Positions 54,972 to 64,000 of a stretch of 64,000 nt of DNA are shown one piece after another (position 1 is the first letter of the stretch; each line of letters starts with the position of its first letter). The notes beneath the pieces are model-generated. The model was not told where the DNA came from and did no database searches. It was given only the letters and a program-made list of their open reading frames with translations. The stretch spans positions 246,501 to 310,500 of the forward strand of contig NZ_CP070506.1 in assembly GCF_016925675.1 (NCBI RefSeq), given 5' to 3'. The position numbers and the translations under genes are program-made. The stretch comes from Pseudomonas hygromyciniae. GTDB taxonomy: Bacteria; Pseudomonadota; Gammaproteobacteria; Pseudomonadales; Pseudomonadaceae.

Positions 54972-56785
54972 ACACTGCGGTCCTCGGACGGTTGCAGACT
55001 GACGCCAGGTGCTCCGGCGCGCAGTTTCAAGGTTATCAGTGCGCCGCCTTCCTTGTGGTTGGCGAACAACAGTTCGCCACCAAAGGCACGCATCAGGGTG
55101 TCACAGATGGCCAGGCCCAACCCCAGGCCCTGGGTACGGGTCTTGGTGGTGTAGAACGGCTCGCCGGCGCGGCCCAGGGCTTCCATGCAGAATCCCGGCC
55201 CGTTATCGCGGATGTACAGGTTGACGCCTTGATCGGTGGATTCGGCACTCAGCCACAGTTTGCGCGGTGGGCCTTTTTCGGTGAGGGCGTCCAGGGCATT
55301 GGCCAACAGATTGCCCAGTACCTGGCGCAGGCGGGTTTCCCCGGCTTCCACCCACAGGGAGGCCTCTGGCAAGTCGCGGATCAGTTCCACTTCCATGGCC
55401 CGCCGACGCTTGGCCAGCAACGCCAGCGCATCGTCCAGGGCCGGTTGCAGGGCCACGCTTTCCGGGGCATGCCGGTCGCGGCGGGCAAAGGCGCGCAAGT
55501 GGGCGATGATCGAGGCCATGCGCCCGGTCAGTTCGCTGATCAGCTTGAGGTTGCCTCGGGCGTCGTCGGTGCGCTGGTGGTCGAGGAGGATCTCGGCGTT
55601 TTCCGCGTAACTGCGAATGGCCGCCAGGGGCTGGTTGAGCTCATGGCTGATGCTCGCCGACATGGTACCCAGCGCCGACAGTTTGCCGGCCTGCACCAGG
55701 TCATCCTGAGCGCGTACTAGCTCCTGCTGGGCATTTTCCCGCTCCAGTACTTCCTGGCGCAGGCGGCGGTTGAGGCCTTCGAGGTCGCTGGTCCGTTCGG
55801 CCACGCGCATTTCCAGCTCGCGCCGGGCCTTGGCTTCAAAGGCAATGCGTTCCAGGTAATGACGACGACGCTGCATCATCAAGCCGAGCAGCAGCATTAG
55901 CACCAGCAAGGTCGCGCCGCCGACCGCGACTACCGTGCGCACGGGGCGGTCGATCAGGGTGCGGGGGGTGAGGATTTCCACATTCCAGCCGGTTTCGGCG
56001 ATTTCGCTGGATTGGCGCAGCCAGGCGCTGGGGCTGAAATTCAGGGGCTGCGGATCTCGGGTCGGATAGGGCTGGATCGCGATGATCGCCTGGCGCTCGG
56101 CCTCGGTCAGGGGCCGGGTCGCACGAAAACGCCATTGTGGGCGTGAGGTCAGGATCACCACGCCGTTGTGGTCAGTCACCAGCAGTTGTTCGGGAGTCTG
56201 GCCCCACAGGCTTTCGGTATGGTCCAGGTCAACCTTGACCACCAGCACGCCGATCACATGTTCATCTTCGCGCACCGCAGCGGCGAAGAAGTATCCGCGC
56301 TTGGCTGAGGTGGTGCCCAGGCCGAAGAAACGGCCCAGGCGCCCGGCCATGGCTTCGCTGAAATAAGGTCGAAAGGAAAAGTTGCGGCCGACGAAACTGT
56401 CCTGTTTGTCCCAGTTCGAGGCGGCCAGGGTCTTGCCGCGGGTGTCCATCAGGTACATCACTTCCACGCCTGCCTGGGCCGCAACCTGCTTGAGCAATTG
56501 GTTGGCGGCGACCAGGTTGGTGCTGACCTGGGGCGCCGCCAGGGCGGTGCGCAGGGCCGGCAGGTCGCCGAGGATTTGCGGCAGCACTTCGTAGCGGTGC
56601 AGGGTACCCAGCAGGTTGGCGACGTACAGGTCGAGGGTCTGGCGGTTCTGCCCGGCCAGTTCGCTGCGGTAGTAACGTTCGGCCAGATGCTCCAGCGGCC
56701 ACAGCAGCGGGGCCAGGCACAAGGCCAACAGGGCCAGGCTGCGCCAGCGGGGTCTTGGTGGAAGGGGTGGAGTCATGGGAGTCAT
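54968..56785 (-). CDS. dctB: DctB-family sensor histidine kinase
   Basis: A 605-residue inner-membrane kinase. A transmembrane helix (about residues 15-33) is followed by a large periplasmic PDC-type sensor (FVGRNFSFRPYFSEAMAG; YFFAAAVREDEHVIG), a second helix about 292-312 and a coiled coil. The phospho-acceptor histidine is in SISHELNQPLAAIRSYAEN (near residue 380), and the ATPase domain has DNGPGFCMEALGRAGEPFYT and GLGLGLAICDTLM. It senses C4-dicarboxylates. No ribosome site precedes the ATG, which lies inside a hairpin just after the rfbD stop. It lies 27 bp after rfbD, and the rfb-dctBD order matches P. aeruginosa from memory. Confidence 0.92.
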   Translation of the reverse strand: MTPMTPPLPPRPRWRSLALLALCLAPLLWPLEHLAERYYRSELAGQNRQTLDLYVANLLGTLHRYEVLPQILGDLPALRTALAAPQVSTNLVAANQLLKQVAAQAGVEVMYLMDTRGKTLAASNWDKQDSFVGRNFSFRPYFSEAMAGRLGRFFGLGTTSAKRGYFFAAAVREDEHVIGVLVVKVDLDHTESLWGQTPEQLLVTDHNGVVILTSRPQWRFRATRPLTEAERQAIIAIQPYPTRDPQPLNFSPSAWLRQSSEIAETGWNVEILTPRTLIDRPVRTVVAVGGATLLVLMLLLGLMMQRRRHYLERIAFEAKARRELEMRVAERTSDLEGLNRRLRQEVLERENAQQELVRAQDDLVQAGKLSALGTMSASISHELNQPLAAIRSYAENAEILLDHQRTDDARGNLKLISELTGRMASIIAHLRAFARRDRHAPESVALQPALDDALALLAKRRRAMEVELIRDLPEASLWVEAGETRLRQVLGNLLANALDALTEKGPPRKLWLSAESTDQGVNLYIRDNGPGFCMEALGRAGEPFYTTKTRTQGLGLGLAICDTLMRAFGGELLFANHKEGGALITLKLRAGAPGVSLQPSEDRSV

Positions 56786-56806
56786 GCGCCTATGGGTACA
56801 GGCGCA
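56785..56806 (-). other. Hairpin masking the dctB start
   Basis: TGCGCCT / AGGCGCA, a 7-bp stem with an 8-nt loop, covers the first base of the dctB ATG and the sequence just upstream. No Shine-Dalgarno is visible. It may lower dctB translation when co-transcribed from the rfb operon. Confidence 0.35.
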
Positions 56807-56812
56807 TTATGC

Positions 56813-57694
56813 CTAGTGCTGCTGTGCAAGACACTCGCGCAATGCTTCGCGCCATTGTGGTTGGCCGACTTGCCATTGTTGTTGCAGGCGGCTGCAATCG
56901 AGGCGCGAATTCAACGGGCGCTTGGCGGGCGTTGGGTAGTCACTGGCGGGAATCCCTTCAAGCGCGGCGCAGGCCTTGCCTTCGGCCAGCAGGTGCTCGC
57001 CAATGGCCTGGGCAAAGCCGAACCACGAGGTCTCGCCCTGGGCCGTCAGGTGATACACGCCCCAGTCTCCGGCCTGGCCGGCCTGCCAGCGCTCGATCAG
57101 TGCACGGGTGCTGTTGGCGATGGTCCCGGCCCAGGTCGGCGCGCCGATCTGGTCGGCGACGATGCGCATCTGCGGCTTTTCCTGGAGCAGACGCTGCATG
57201 GTCAGCAGGAAATTCTTGCCGTGGCACGAATACACCCAACTGGTGCGCAGGATCAGGTACTGACCGCCCACCGCCGCGATGGCCTGTTCGCCCGCCAGCT
57301 TGCTCATGCCGTAGACGCCCAACGGGTTGGGCGCGTCGTCCTCGCTGTAGGGCGCAGGTTTGCTGCCGTCGAACACGTAGTCTGTGGAGTAGTGGATCAA
57401 CGCAATGCCCAGGACCTTGGCTTCTTCGGCCAGGATGCCGGGCGCGGTGGCATTGATCGCGAAGGCAACGTCGGGCTCGTTCTCGGCCTGGTCCACAGCG
57501 GTATGCGCCGCAGCGTTGATGATCAGCCCGGGGCGATGGCTGCGTACCTGTTGGCGGATCTGTTCGGGGTTAGTCAGGTCGAGCTGGTCGCGACCCAGCA
57601 CCACCAGTTCGCCCAGGCCCTGGAGCCGCTGTTGCAACTCACGGGAAACCTGGCCGTGTTGGCCGGTGATGAGGATTTTCAAGGGTGTGCTCAT
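56813..57694 (-). CDS. rfbD: dTDP-4-dehydrorhamnose reductase
   Basis: A 293-residue short-chain dehydrogenase-fold enzyme, last step to dTDP-L-rhamnose. NAD(P)-binding ITGQHGQVSRELQQRL, then NAAAHTAVDQAENEPDVAFA and the catalytic YGMSKLAGEQA. It overlaps rfbC by 4 bp. Its position last in B-A-C-D order differs from the rmlBDAC order recalled for P. aeruginosa. Confidence 0.92.
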   Translation of the reverse strand: MSTPLKILITGQHGQVSRELQQRLQGLGELVVLGRDQLDLTNPEQIRQQVRSHRPGLIINAAAHTAVDQAENEPDVAFAINATAPGILAEEAKVLGIALIHYSTDYVFDGSKPAPYSEDDAPNPLGVYGMSKLAGEQAIAAVGGQYLILRTSWVYSCHGKNFLLTMQRLLQEKPQMRIVADQIGAPTWAGTIANSTRALIERWQAGQAGDWGVYHLTAQGETSWFGFAQAIGEHLLAEGKACAALEGIPASDYPTPAKRPLNSRLDCSRLQQQWQVGQPQWREALRECLAQQH

Positions 57695-58236
57695 GGGAAC
57701 AGGTCGGCTTCCAGCAGGGGCTTGCCCTGCTGATCCTTGGCGGATAGTTGTGGCGGCTCGGTCAATTGCCAGTCAATGGCCAGCGTTGGGTCATTCCACA
57801 AAATGCAGCGCTCGGCACTTGGCTGGTAATAGTCGGTGGTTTTGTAGAGGAACTCGGCGTAGTCGCTCAGTACCACGAAGCCATGGGCGAACCCTTCCGG
57901 TACCCACAGTTGCCGATGATTCTGCGCAGACAGGCGCACACCCACCCATTGGCCGAAATTCGGCGAACCGCGGCGGATGTCGACCGCCACGTCCAGGACC
58001 TCGCCGGCGCTGACGCGCACCAGTTTGCCCTGGGTATGTTCCAGTTGGTAATGCAGGCCGCGCAATACGCCTTTCTGTGAGCGTGAGTGGTTATCCTGGA
58101 CAAAGTTGCGCGTCAGGCCGGTGGCCTCTGCAAACGCGCGGGCATTGAAACTTTCGTAGAAGAAACCACGTTCGTCACCGAACACCTTAGGTTCGATGAT
58201 CAACACGCCCGGCAGGGTGGTTTGGACGATATTCAC
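57691..58236 (-). CDS. rfbC: dTDP-4-dehydrorhamnose 3,5-epimerase
   Basis: A 181-residue cupin epimerase. Active-site region [20 protein letters not shown] (with the catalytic His in RGLHYQ), [14 protein letters not shown] and [14 protein letters not shown]. It converts dTDP-4-keto-6-deoxyglucose to the L-lyxo form. It overlaps rfbA upstream and rfbD downstream by 4 bp each, indicating one polycistronic unit. Confidence 0.95.
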   Translation of the reverse strand: MNIVQTTLPGVLIIEPKVFGDERGFFYESFNARAFAEATGLTRNFVQDNHSRSQKGVLRGLHYQLEHTQGKLVRVSAGEVLDVAVDIRRGSPNFGQWVGVRLSAQNHRQLWVPEGFAHGFVVLSDYAEFLYKTTDYYQPSAERCILWNDPTLAIDWQLTEPPQLSAKDQQGKPLLEADLFP

Positions 58237-59108
58237 TGGCGCTCTCCAGCCAGGGCGAACAGGTACTGCCCGTAGCCGGTCTTGCCAAAATACTTCGCCC
58301 GCTCGAGCAAATGCTCACGGTCGATCCAGCCGTTCTGGTAAGCGATCTCTTCCAGGCACGCCACTTTCAAGCCTTGGCGGTGCTCGATGGTTTGTACGTA
58401 CTGCGAGGCCTCCAGCAGGCTGTCGTGGGTACCTGTGTCGAGCCAGGCGAAACCTCGGCCAAAACGCTCAACCTGAAGGTCGCCTCGTTGCAGATAGGCA
58501 TTGTTGACGTCGGTGATCTCCAGTTCGCCGCGTGGCGAGGGTTTGATCGATTTGGCAATCTGGATCACGTCGTTGTCGTAGAAGTACAGCCCGGTCACCG
58601 CATAGCTGGATTTGGGCGTGAGAGGCTTCTCTTCGATGGACAGGGCGCGGCCTTCGCTATCGAAGTCGATCACGCCAAAGCGTTCTGGATCCTTGACCCA
58701 GTAGCCGAACACCGTGGCGCCCTTTTCGCGTTTGACGGCGCTGTGCAGTTGCTGGCTGAAGCTCTGACCGTGGAAGATGTTGTCGCCCAGAATCAGGCAC
58801 ACAGGGTCCTTGCCAATAAATGCTTCGCCGATCAGGAATGCCTGGGCCAGGCCGTCCGGGCTGGGCTGCTCGGCGTAGCTGAAGGTAACCCCGAACTGGC
58901 TACCGTCCCCCAGTAGGTTGCGGTACTGCGGCAGGTCCGCCGGGGTCGAAATCACGAGAATTTCCTTGATGCCGGCGAGCATCAGCACCGAGATCGGATA
59001 GTAGATCATCGGTTTGTCATAGATCGGCAACAACTGCTTGGACACCCCCAGAGTAATGGGGTGCAAGCGGGTGCCGGAGCCGCCGGCCAGTACAATTCCC
59101 TTCATCAT
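58233..59108 (-). CDS. rfbA: Glucose-1-phosphate thymidylyltransferase
   Basis: 291 residues from the ATG at 59108, which makes a 4-bp ATGA overlap with rfbB; the next in-frame ATG one codon later is equally plausible. Nucleotidyltransferase motifs: [29 protein letters not shown] and [12 protein letters not shown]. It forms dTDP-glucose from dTTP and glucose-1-phosphate, the first step of rhamnose donor synthesis for LPS or rhamnolipid-type glycans. Confidence 0.95.
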   Translation of the reverse strand: MMKGIVLAGGSGTRLHPITLGVSKQLLPIYDKPMIYYPISVLMLAGIKEILVISTPADLPQYRNLLGDGSQFGVTFSYAEQPSPDGLAQAFLIGEAFIGKDPVCLILGDNIFHGQSFSQQLHSAVKREKGATVFGYWVKDPERFGVIDFDSEGRALSIEEKPLTPKSSYAVTGLYFYDNDVIQIAKSIKPSPRGELEITDVNNAYLQRGDLQVERFGRGFAWLDTGTHDSLLEASQYVQTIEHRQGLKVACLEEIAYQNGWIDREHLLERAKYFGKTGYGQYLFALAGERQ

Positions 59109-60187
59109 GCGATCAAATCCTTTAGGTCGGTGTTGCCCAGTCGTTGTCCTTGATAGCTGCCGTCCTGCACCCGGCGGCACCACTCCAGGTTATCCAAATA
59201 CCACTGAACGGTCTTGCGCAGGCCGGTTTCGAAGGTTTCTTCAGGAACCCAGCCCAATTCGCGCTCGATCTTGCTGGCATCGATGGCGTAGCGCTGGTCG
59301 TGGCCTGGGCGATCCTTGACGAAGGTGATCAGGTCGGTGAACTGGGCAACGCCGGCCGGACGCTGTGGCGCCAGCTCTTCGAGCAGGGCACAGATGCCAC
59401 GGACCACGTCGATGTTTCTCTGTTCGTTGTGACCGCCGATATTGTAGGTCTCGCCCACCACACCTTCGGTGACCACTTTGAGCAACGCACGGGCGTGGTC
59501 TTCGACAAACAGCCAGTCGCGTACTTGCAGGCCATCGCCGTACACCGGCAGGGCCTTGCCTGCCAGGGCATTGAGGATCACCAGCGGGATGAGCTTCTCT
59601 GGGAAGTGGAACGGCCCGTAGTTGTTCGAGCAGTTGGTCAGCAGCACCGGCAAGCCGTAAGTGCGCTGCCAGGCGCGGACCAGGTGGTCGGACGCCGCCT
59701 TGCTCGCGGAGTAGGGCGAGCTTGGCGCGTAAGGCGTGGTTTCGGTGAACAGATCATCCACGCCATGCAGGTCGCCATACACTTCGTCGGTGGAGATGTG
59801 ATGGAAGCGGAAGGCGCTTTTGGCCGGCTCTGGCAACTGTTGCCAGTAGGCGCGAGTGGCTTCCAGCAGGCTGTAGGTGCCGACGATGTTGGTCTGGATA
59901 AAGTCCGACGGACCGTCGATGGAGCGGTCGACATGGGACTCGGCTGCCAGGTGCATGATGGCCTGGGGCTGAAAGCGTGCCAGCACTGCGCTGACGGTGG
60001 CCTGGTCGATGATATCGGCCTGGACGAATTCATAGCGGGTATTGGTCGCAATACTGGTCAGCGACTCAAGATTGCCGGCGTAGGTCAGTTTGTCGAGGTT
60101 GAGCACTTCATGCCCGGTATGTTGAATCAAGTGCCGGACCAGAGCCGAGCCAATAAATCCTGCACCGCCGGTAATCAGAATGCGCAT
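59105..60187 (-). CDS. rfbB: dTDP-glucose 4,6-dehydratase
   Basis: 360 residues from the ATG at 60187, just after AAGGG; the longer upstream frame lacks conservation. NAD-binding [18 protein letters not shown], catalytic triad parts [11 protein letters not shown] and [12 protein letters not shown], and [12 protein letters not shown]. First gene of rfbB-A-C-D. It converts dTDP-glucose to the 4-keto-6-deoxy intermediate. Divergent from the large fusion gene. Confidence 0.96.
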   Translation of the reverse strand: MRILITGGAGFIGSALVRHLIQHTGHEVLNLDKLTYAGNLESLTSIATNTRYEFVQADIIDQATVSAVLARFQPQAIMHLAAESHVDRSIDGPSDFIQTNIVGTYSLLEATRAYWQQLPEPAKSAFRFHHISTDEVYGDLHGVDDLFTETTPYAPSSPYSASKAASDHLVRAWQRTYGLPVLLTNCSNNYGPFHFPEKLIPLVILNALAGKALPVYGDGLQVRDWLFVEDHARALLKVVTEGVVGETYNIGGHNEQRNIDVVRGICALLEELAPQRPAGVAQFTDLITFVKDRPGHDQRYAIDASKIERELGWVPEETFETGLRKTVQWYLDNLEWCRRVQDGSYQGQRLGNTDLKDLIA

Positions 60188-60363
60188 GTCAAAAGCCCTT
60201 TTCCTTAGACAGACATAAAGCGAATGGAGCATAGCTTGTGTTGTGGCGCGGGCCGGTGCAAGGGCGCGCGGTCAGATTGGCGGCTTGGCCGTCGCCCAGG
60301 GCTTGCGCAAACCCCTTCAACAATGGCGATATAAGCGCCGGACAAAAAACCAGGGGCCGTCAC

Positions 60364-63267
60364 ATGTTGCTCGATACATTGATCCACCGCGCCAGTTTGC
60401 CGTGCCCGCAGGTCGGGCCGCAGCAGGCTTTGCAGTTGCTGGAGCAGCATTACGGCTTCACTGGCACGCTGCAGTCCCTGGGCAGCCAGCAAGACCTCAA
60501 TTACCGAGTCGATAGCGACCGTGGCCGCTTCGTCCTGAAAATCTGCCGTGGCGAGTATGCCTCCATTGAATTGCACGCCCAGCATGCGGCCCTGGCGCAC
60601 TTGCAATCCGGGGTGCGGGTGCCAGAGGTCATCAGGGCCCTCGACGGCGAGCAACTGCTGACCGTGACGGTCGCCGGGCAAACCCTGCATGTGCGGTTGC
60701 TGGACTATATCGAAGGCCAGCCGCTGACCCACCTGCCGCACCTGGGCCGTGAGGTGATCCAAGGTTTTGGCCGGCTGTGCGGGCAGATGAGCCTGGCATT
60801 GGCCGGCTTCACCCATGCGGGCCTTGAGCGCACGCTGCAGTGGGACCCGCGCCATGCCCGGGAGCTGATCAGTCATTTGTTGTCGGCACTCGACAACCTG
60901 CCGCACCGCGCGGCCCTGGAACGGGTCGCCGCACAGGTCGAGCAGCGCATCCGGCCCCTGGCCGATCAATTGCCCTGGCAAGCCGTGCATATGGATATCA
61001 CCGATGACAATGTGGTCTGGCAGCGCGATGCCCAGCGGCATTGGCAGGTGCAGGGGGTCATCGATTTCGGCGATCTGGTGCACACCTGGCGGATTGCCGA
61101 TCTGTCGGTGACCTGTGCTGCGTTACTCCACCATGCCGAGGGCGACCCGTTCGCGATGCTGCCGGCGATCCAGGCCTATCACGCCCTGACGCCCTTGCAG
61201 CCGCAGGAGTTGCAGGCGCTGTGGCCGCTGATCGTGGCCCGCGCGGCGGTGTTGGTGTTGAGCAGTGAACAGCAGCAGCGCCTGGATCCGGATAACGCCT
61301 ACCTGTTGAAGAATGCCGAGCACGAGTGGGAAATCTTCCAGGTTGCCACCTCGGTGCCATTTGAGTTGATGGAGTCGGCGATCCTGGCGTGCGTCGGTGC
61401 GACCCCGTCGTTCACGACCAGCGAAGGCTTTGCCCCGCTGTTGCCGGGCCTGGTGGGGCGTGAGTTCGCGCTGATCGACCTGGGCGTGCTCAGCCCGCAT
61501 TTTGAGGCGGGCAACTGGGAAGCCCCCGGCATCGATCAGCAGCTATTGCAGCAAGCGGCCGCGGCCCATGGCTTGGCGGCCAGCCGGTATGGTCAATATC
61601 GCCTGTCCCGCACACGCCCCGACAGCGCGGCCGAACCCGATACCTGCGCGCTGCATGTCGAGTTACACGCGCCCCCGGGCACTGTCGTACAGGCGCCGTT
61701 TGCCGGCACCCTGCGCCGCACGGCCGATGGCGGGTTATGTGTGCACAGTGCGCAACTGAACGTATGGCTGTGGGGTGTTGAACCGGTGTTGCAGGCCGGC
61801 GCAGCGGTGCTCAAGGGCCAGGTCCTGGGTGAGGTTGGCGGGCTATTGGCGGTGCAACTGTGCCGCGTCGACCTTGAGCCACCGTTGTTCTGCACGCCAT
61901 CGCGCGCAGCGGCCTGGCAGGCGTTGTGCCCCTCGCCGGCGACGCTGCTGGGCCTTGCCTGCGACGCCGAGCCAGAGCTGGATCCACACGCCTTGCTGGC
62001 CCGGCGCGATGCCAGCTTTGCGCGCTCGCAGAAGCACTATTACCTCGACCCTCCACGCATCGAGCGCGGTTGGCGCAACCATCTGATCGACATGCAGGGC
62101 CGTTCGTATCTGGACATGCTCAACAATGTCGCGGTGCTGGGCCACGGCCATCCACGCATGGCGCAGGTGGCGGCGCGGCAGTGGTCGCTGCTCAACACCA
62201 ACTCACGCTTTCATTACGCCGCGATTGCCGAGTTCTCCGAACGTTTGCTGGCCCTGGCCCCGGATTCCATGGACCGGGTGTTCCTGGTCAACAGCGGCAC
62301 TGAAGCCAACGACCTGGCGATCCGCCTGGCTTGGGCCTACAGCGGCGGACGCGACATGCTCAGTGTGCTGGAGGCCTACCACGGCTGGTCGGTGGCGGCC
62401 GATGCGGTGTCCACTTCGATCGCCGACAACCCCCAGGCCTTGAGCAGCCGGCCAGACTGGGTGCATCCGGTGACCGCGCCCAATACCTATCGTGGCCATT
62501 TCCGTGGCCCGGACAGTGCGCCGGATTATGTGCGTAGCGTCGAGCACAACCTGGCGAAGATCGCGGCCAGTCAGCGCCAGCTGGCGGGTTTTATCTGCGA
62601 GCCGGTGTATGGCAATGCCGGCGGTATTTCCTTGCCGCCGGGCTACCTGCAGCAGGTGTACGCCCTGGTCCGCGCCCGGGGCGGGGTATGTATTGCCGAT
62701 GAAGTGCAGGTCGGTTACGGACGCATGGGCCATTTCTTCTGGGGTTTTGAGGAGCAGGGCGTGGTGCCGGACATCATCACCATGGCCAAAGGCATGGGCA
62801 ACGGCCAGCCCCTGGGCGCGGTGATTACCCGCCGGGAAATCGCCGAAGCCCTGGAGGCCGAAGGGTATTTCTTCTCGTCCTCGGGCGGCAGCCCGGTGAG
62901 TTGCCGGATCGGCCTGGCAGTGCTGGATGTGATGGAGGAAGAGCAACTTTGGGAAAACGCCCAGGTGGTCGGCGGGCATTTCAAGGCGCGGCTGCAAGCG
63001 TTGATCGAGCGCCATCCCCTGGTGGGGGCGGTGCATGGCTCGGGCTTCTACCTGGGGTTGGAGTTGGTGCGGGATCGGCAGACGCTGGAGCCGGCCACCG
63101 AAGAGACCGCACTGTTGTGCGATCGTCTACGTGAGTTGGGGGTTTTCATGCAGCCGACTGGGGACTATCTGAACATCCTCAAGATCAAGCCGCCGATGGT
63201 TACGTCTAAACGTAGTGTGGATTTCTTTGTCGACATGTTGTCGAAGGTGTTGGATGAAGGGTTGTAG
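60364..63267 (+). CDS. Trifunctional fusion: APH-like kinase, lipoyl/M23-like domain, class III aminotransferase
   Basis: A 967-residue protein with three modules; the ATG at 60364 is chosen because the kinase fold begins there. Residues about 30-340 form an aminoglycoside-phosphotransferase-like kinase with H209, D211 and N216 (HMDITDDN) and D234 of the DFG-like motif. Residues about 440-520 resemble a beta-barrel lipoyl or M23 peptidase-like domain (TVVQAPFAGTLRRTADGGLC), apparently without a zinc triad. Residues about 555-967 are a PLP aminotransferase of class III with the PLP lysine K809 (ITMAKGMGNGQ). The human homologues of the two ends act in turn on 5-hydroxylysine (kinase, then phospho-lyase). 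The same split is known as ethanolamine-phosphate phospho-lyase. The actual substrate here is unproven. Confidence 0.8.
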   Translation: MLLDTLIHRASLPCPQVGPQQALQLLEQHYGFTGTLQSLGSQQDLNYRVDSDRGRFVLKICRGEYASIELHAQHAALAHLQSGVRVPEVIRALDGEQLLTVTVAGQTLHVRLLDYIEGQPLTHLPHLGREVIQGFGRLCGQMSLALAGFTHAGLERTLQWDPRHARELISHLLSALDNLPHRAALERVAAQVEQRIRPLADQLPWQAVHMDITDDNVVWQRDAQRHWQVQGVIDFGDLVHTWRIADLSVTCAALLHHAEGDPFAMLPAIQAYHALTPLQPQELQALWPLIVARAAVLVLSSEQQQRLDPDNAYLLKNAEHEWEIFQVATSVPFELMESAILACVGATPSFTTSEGFAPLLPGLVGREFALIDLGVLSPHFEAGNWEAPGIDQQLLQQAAAAHGLAASRYGQYRLSRTRPDSAAEPDTCALHVELHAPPGTVVQAPFAGTLRRTADGGLCVHSAQLNVWLWGVEPVLQAGAAVLKGQVLGEVGGLLAVQLCRVDLEPPLFCTPSRAAAWQALCPSPATLLGLACDAEPELDPHALLARRDASFARSQKHYYLDPPRIERGWRNHLIDMQGRSYLDMLNNVAVLGHGHPRMAQVAARQWSLLNTNSRFHYAAIAEFSERLLALAPDSMDRVFLVNSGTEANDLAIRLAWAYSGGRDMLSVLEAYHGWSVAADAVSTSIADNPQALSSRPDWVHPVTAPNTYRGHFRGPDSAPDYVRSVEHNLAKIAASQRQLAGFICEPVYGNAGGISLPPGYLQQVYALVRARGGVCIADEVQVGYGRMGHFFWGFEEQGVVPDIITMAKGMGNGQPLGAVITRREIAEALEAEGYFFSSSGGSPVSCRIGLAVLDVMEEEQLWENAQVVGGHFKARLQALIERHPLVGAVHGSGFYLGLELVRDRQTLEPATEETALLCDRLRELGVFMQPTGDYLNILKIKPPMVTSKRSVDFFVDMLSKVLDEGL

Positions 63268-63300
63268 ACACCTTTCTATGAGTTGAAATGAGATCACCAC

Positions 63301-63389
63301 TGTGGGAGCGGGCTTGCTCGCGAAAGCGGTGTATCAGTGACAGATTTGTAGACAGACACACCGCTTTCGCGAGCAAGCCCGCTCCCACA
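63301..63389. repeat. REPIN after the trifunctional gene
   Basis: Inverted REP pair of the TGTGGGAGCGGGC type with a short spacer. It lies 33 bp after the fusion gene in the 304-bp gene-free region 63268-63571, which otherwise contains only the A/T-rich upstream region of aguB. Confidence 0.92.
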
Positions 63390-63571
63390 AGGGCGATGGG
63401 GTTTCAGAATTTAAGTCGATTGTTATCGGGAATATTTTGTTTTTTTTCGATGGATGGAGATCTGCAAGCTTTAAAAGCCGATTTTTATCCGCTATAAAGT
63501 CGCCCAGCATTCCCCTTTCTGTCATCGGCCCCGGTTATCCTGGCCGCTGACCACCGCCCAGGAGATGATTC

Positions 63572-64000
63572 ATGAGCCGTATCGTTACCGTCGCCGCTAC
63601 CCAGATGGCTTGTTCCTGGGACCTCGAAGCCAATATCGAGACCGCTGAGAAGCTGGTCCGTGAGGCCGCCGCCAAAGGCGCGCAGATCATCCTGATCCAG
63701 GAACTGTTCGAAAGCCCGTACTTCTGCCAAAAGCCAAACCCGGACTATCTGCAACTGGCAACCCCGGTTGAAGAAAACGTGGCCATCAAGCATTTCCAGA
63801 AAATCGCCAAGGAACTGCAAGTCGTCCTGCCGATCAGCTTTTTCGAACTGGCTGGCCGTGCGCGTTTCAACAGCATCGCGATCATTGATGCCGACGGCTC
63901 CAACCTCGGGATTTATCGTAAAAGCCACATCCCGGATGGCCCTGGCTACCACGAAAAGTACTACTTCAACCCGGGCGATACCGGCTTCAAAGTGTGGAAC
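63572..64000 (+). CDS. aguB: N-carbamoylputrescine amidase (3' truncated)
   Basis: The first 143 codons of a nitrilase-superfamily enzyme, cut by the window edge. AGGAGAT precedes the ATG. Family N-terminus RIVTVAATQMACSWDLEANI, catalytic glutamate in ILIQELFESPYF and catalytic lysine in IYRKSHIPDG; the cysteine lies beyond the edge. It hydrolyses N-carbamoylputrescine to putrescine in the agmatine pathway. aguA is not in the window. Confidence 0.93.
   Translation, partial: MSRIVTVAATQMACSWDLEANIETAEKLVREAAAKGAQIILIQELFESPYFCQKPNPDYLQLATPVEENVAIKHFQKIAKELQVVLPISFFELAGRARFNSIAIIDADGSNLGIYRKSHIPDGPGYHEKYYFNPGDTGFKVWN

Overview
The window is a high-GC chromosomal segment from a Pseudomonas, most likely of the P. 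fluorescens group. The support is the order of the conserved genes, which from memory tracks the P. aeruginosa PA5161-PA5203 stretch with insertions, and more than a dozen copies of the short palindromic REP/REPIN sequences typical of fluorescent pseudomonads. No rRNA, tRNA, insertion sequence, prophage or CRISPR array was found. Both ends cut a gene: an RND adaptor on the left and aguB on the right.

Layout. 0-6 kb: RND efflux adaptor and pump, then a secreted glycosidase-like protein. 6-7 kb: a low-GC two-gene islet (a hydrophobic protein and an acyl-carrier-protein-like protein). 7-26.1 kb: a methyltransferase followed by a dense sulfur-scavenging region. It holds a MetNIQ-type importer, an FMN-dependent monooxygenase and two tandem SfnB-type flavoproteins; then TcyJLN cystine import, D-cysteine desulfhydrase and serine acetyltransferase; then TauABCD for taurine. 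The choline carrier BetT, with a perfect BetI-like operator, interrupts it. gshA follows at 26.3 kb.

28-39 kb is conserved housekeeping and stress sequence: a thioesterase, tex, ompR-envZ (amgRS orthologues), rimB-rimK, hslR, a PAP2 phosphatase, hslO and pckA. Directly behind the pckA terminator (39.2-41.2 kb) lies a low-GC accessory cluster with two membrane-anchored ACP-like (DUF1493-type) paralogues and unknown partners. 41-53.6 kb: a YfaP/TPR protein, a RecQ-family helicase, thioesterases, a glycine-zipper protein, an FdhF/YdeP-type molybdoenzyme with FdhD, a LysR regulator, a LysM/BON protein, yrfG, and nudE-cysQ. 53.6-60.2 kb: the dctBD two-component system and the dTDP-rhamnose operon rfbBACD. 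60.4-63.3 kb: a three-domain kinase / lipoyl-like / class III aminotransferase fusion. Last comes aguB.

The genes acting together are mostly sulfur genes. Importers bring in methionine-like compounds, cystine and taurine; TauD, the SnaA-type monooxygenase and the SfnB proteins release sulfur or sulfite; EpsC/CysE makes O-acetylserine; GshA and CysQ use or regulate the products. The most unusual content is the pair of ACP-like accessory loci, the trifunctional fusion protein, REP elements that supply stop codons, a shared AGGAATATG motif upstream of two sulfur operons, and a strong orphan terminator suggesting an unannotated small RNA near 45.9 kb.
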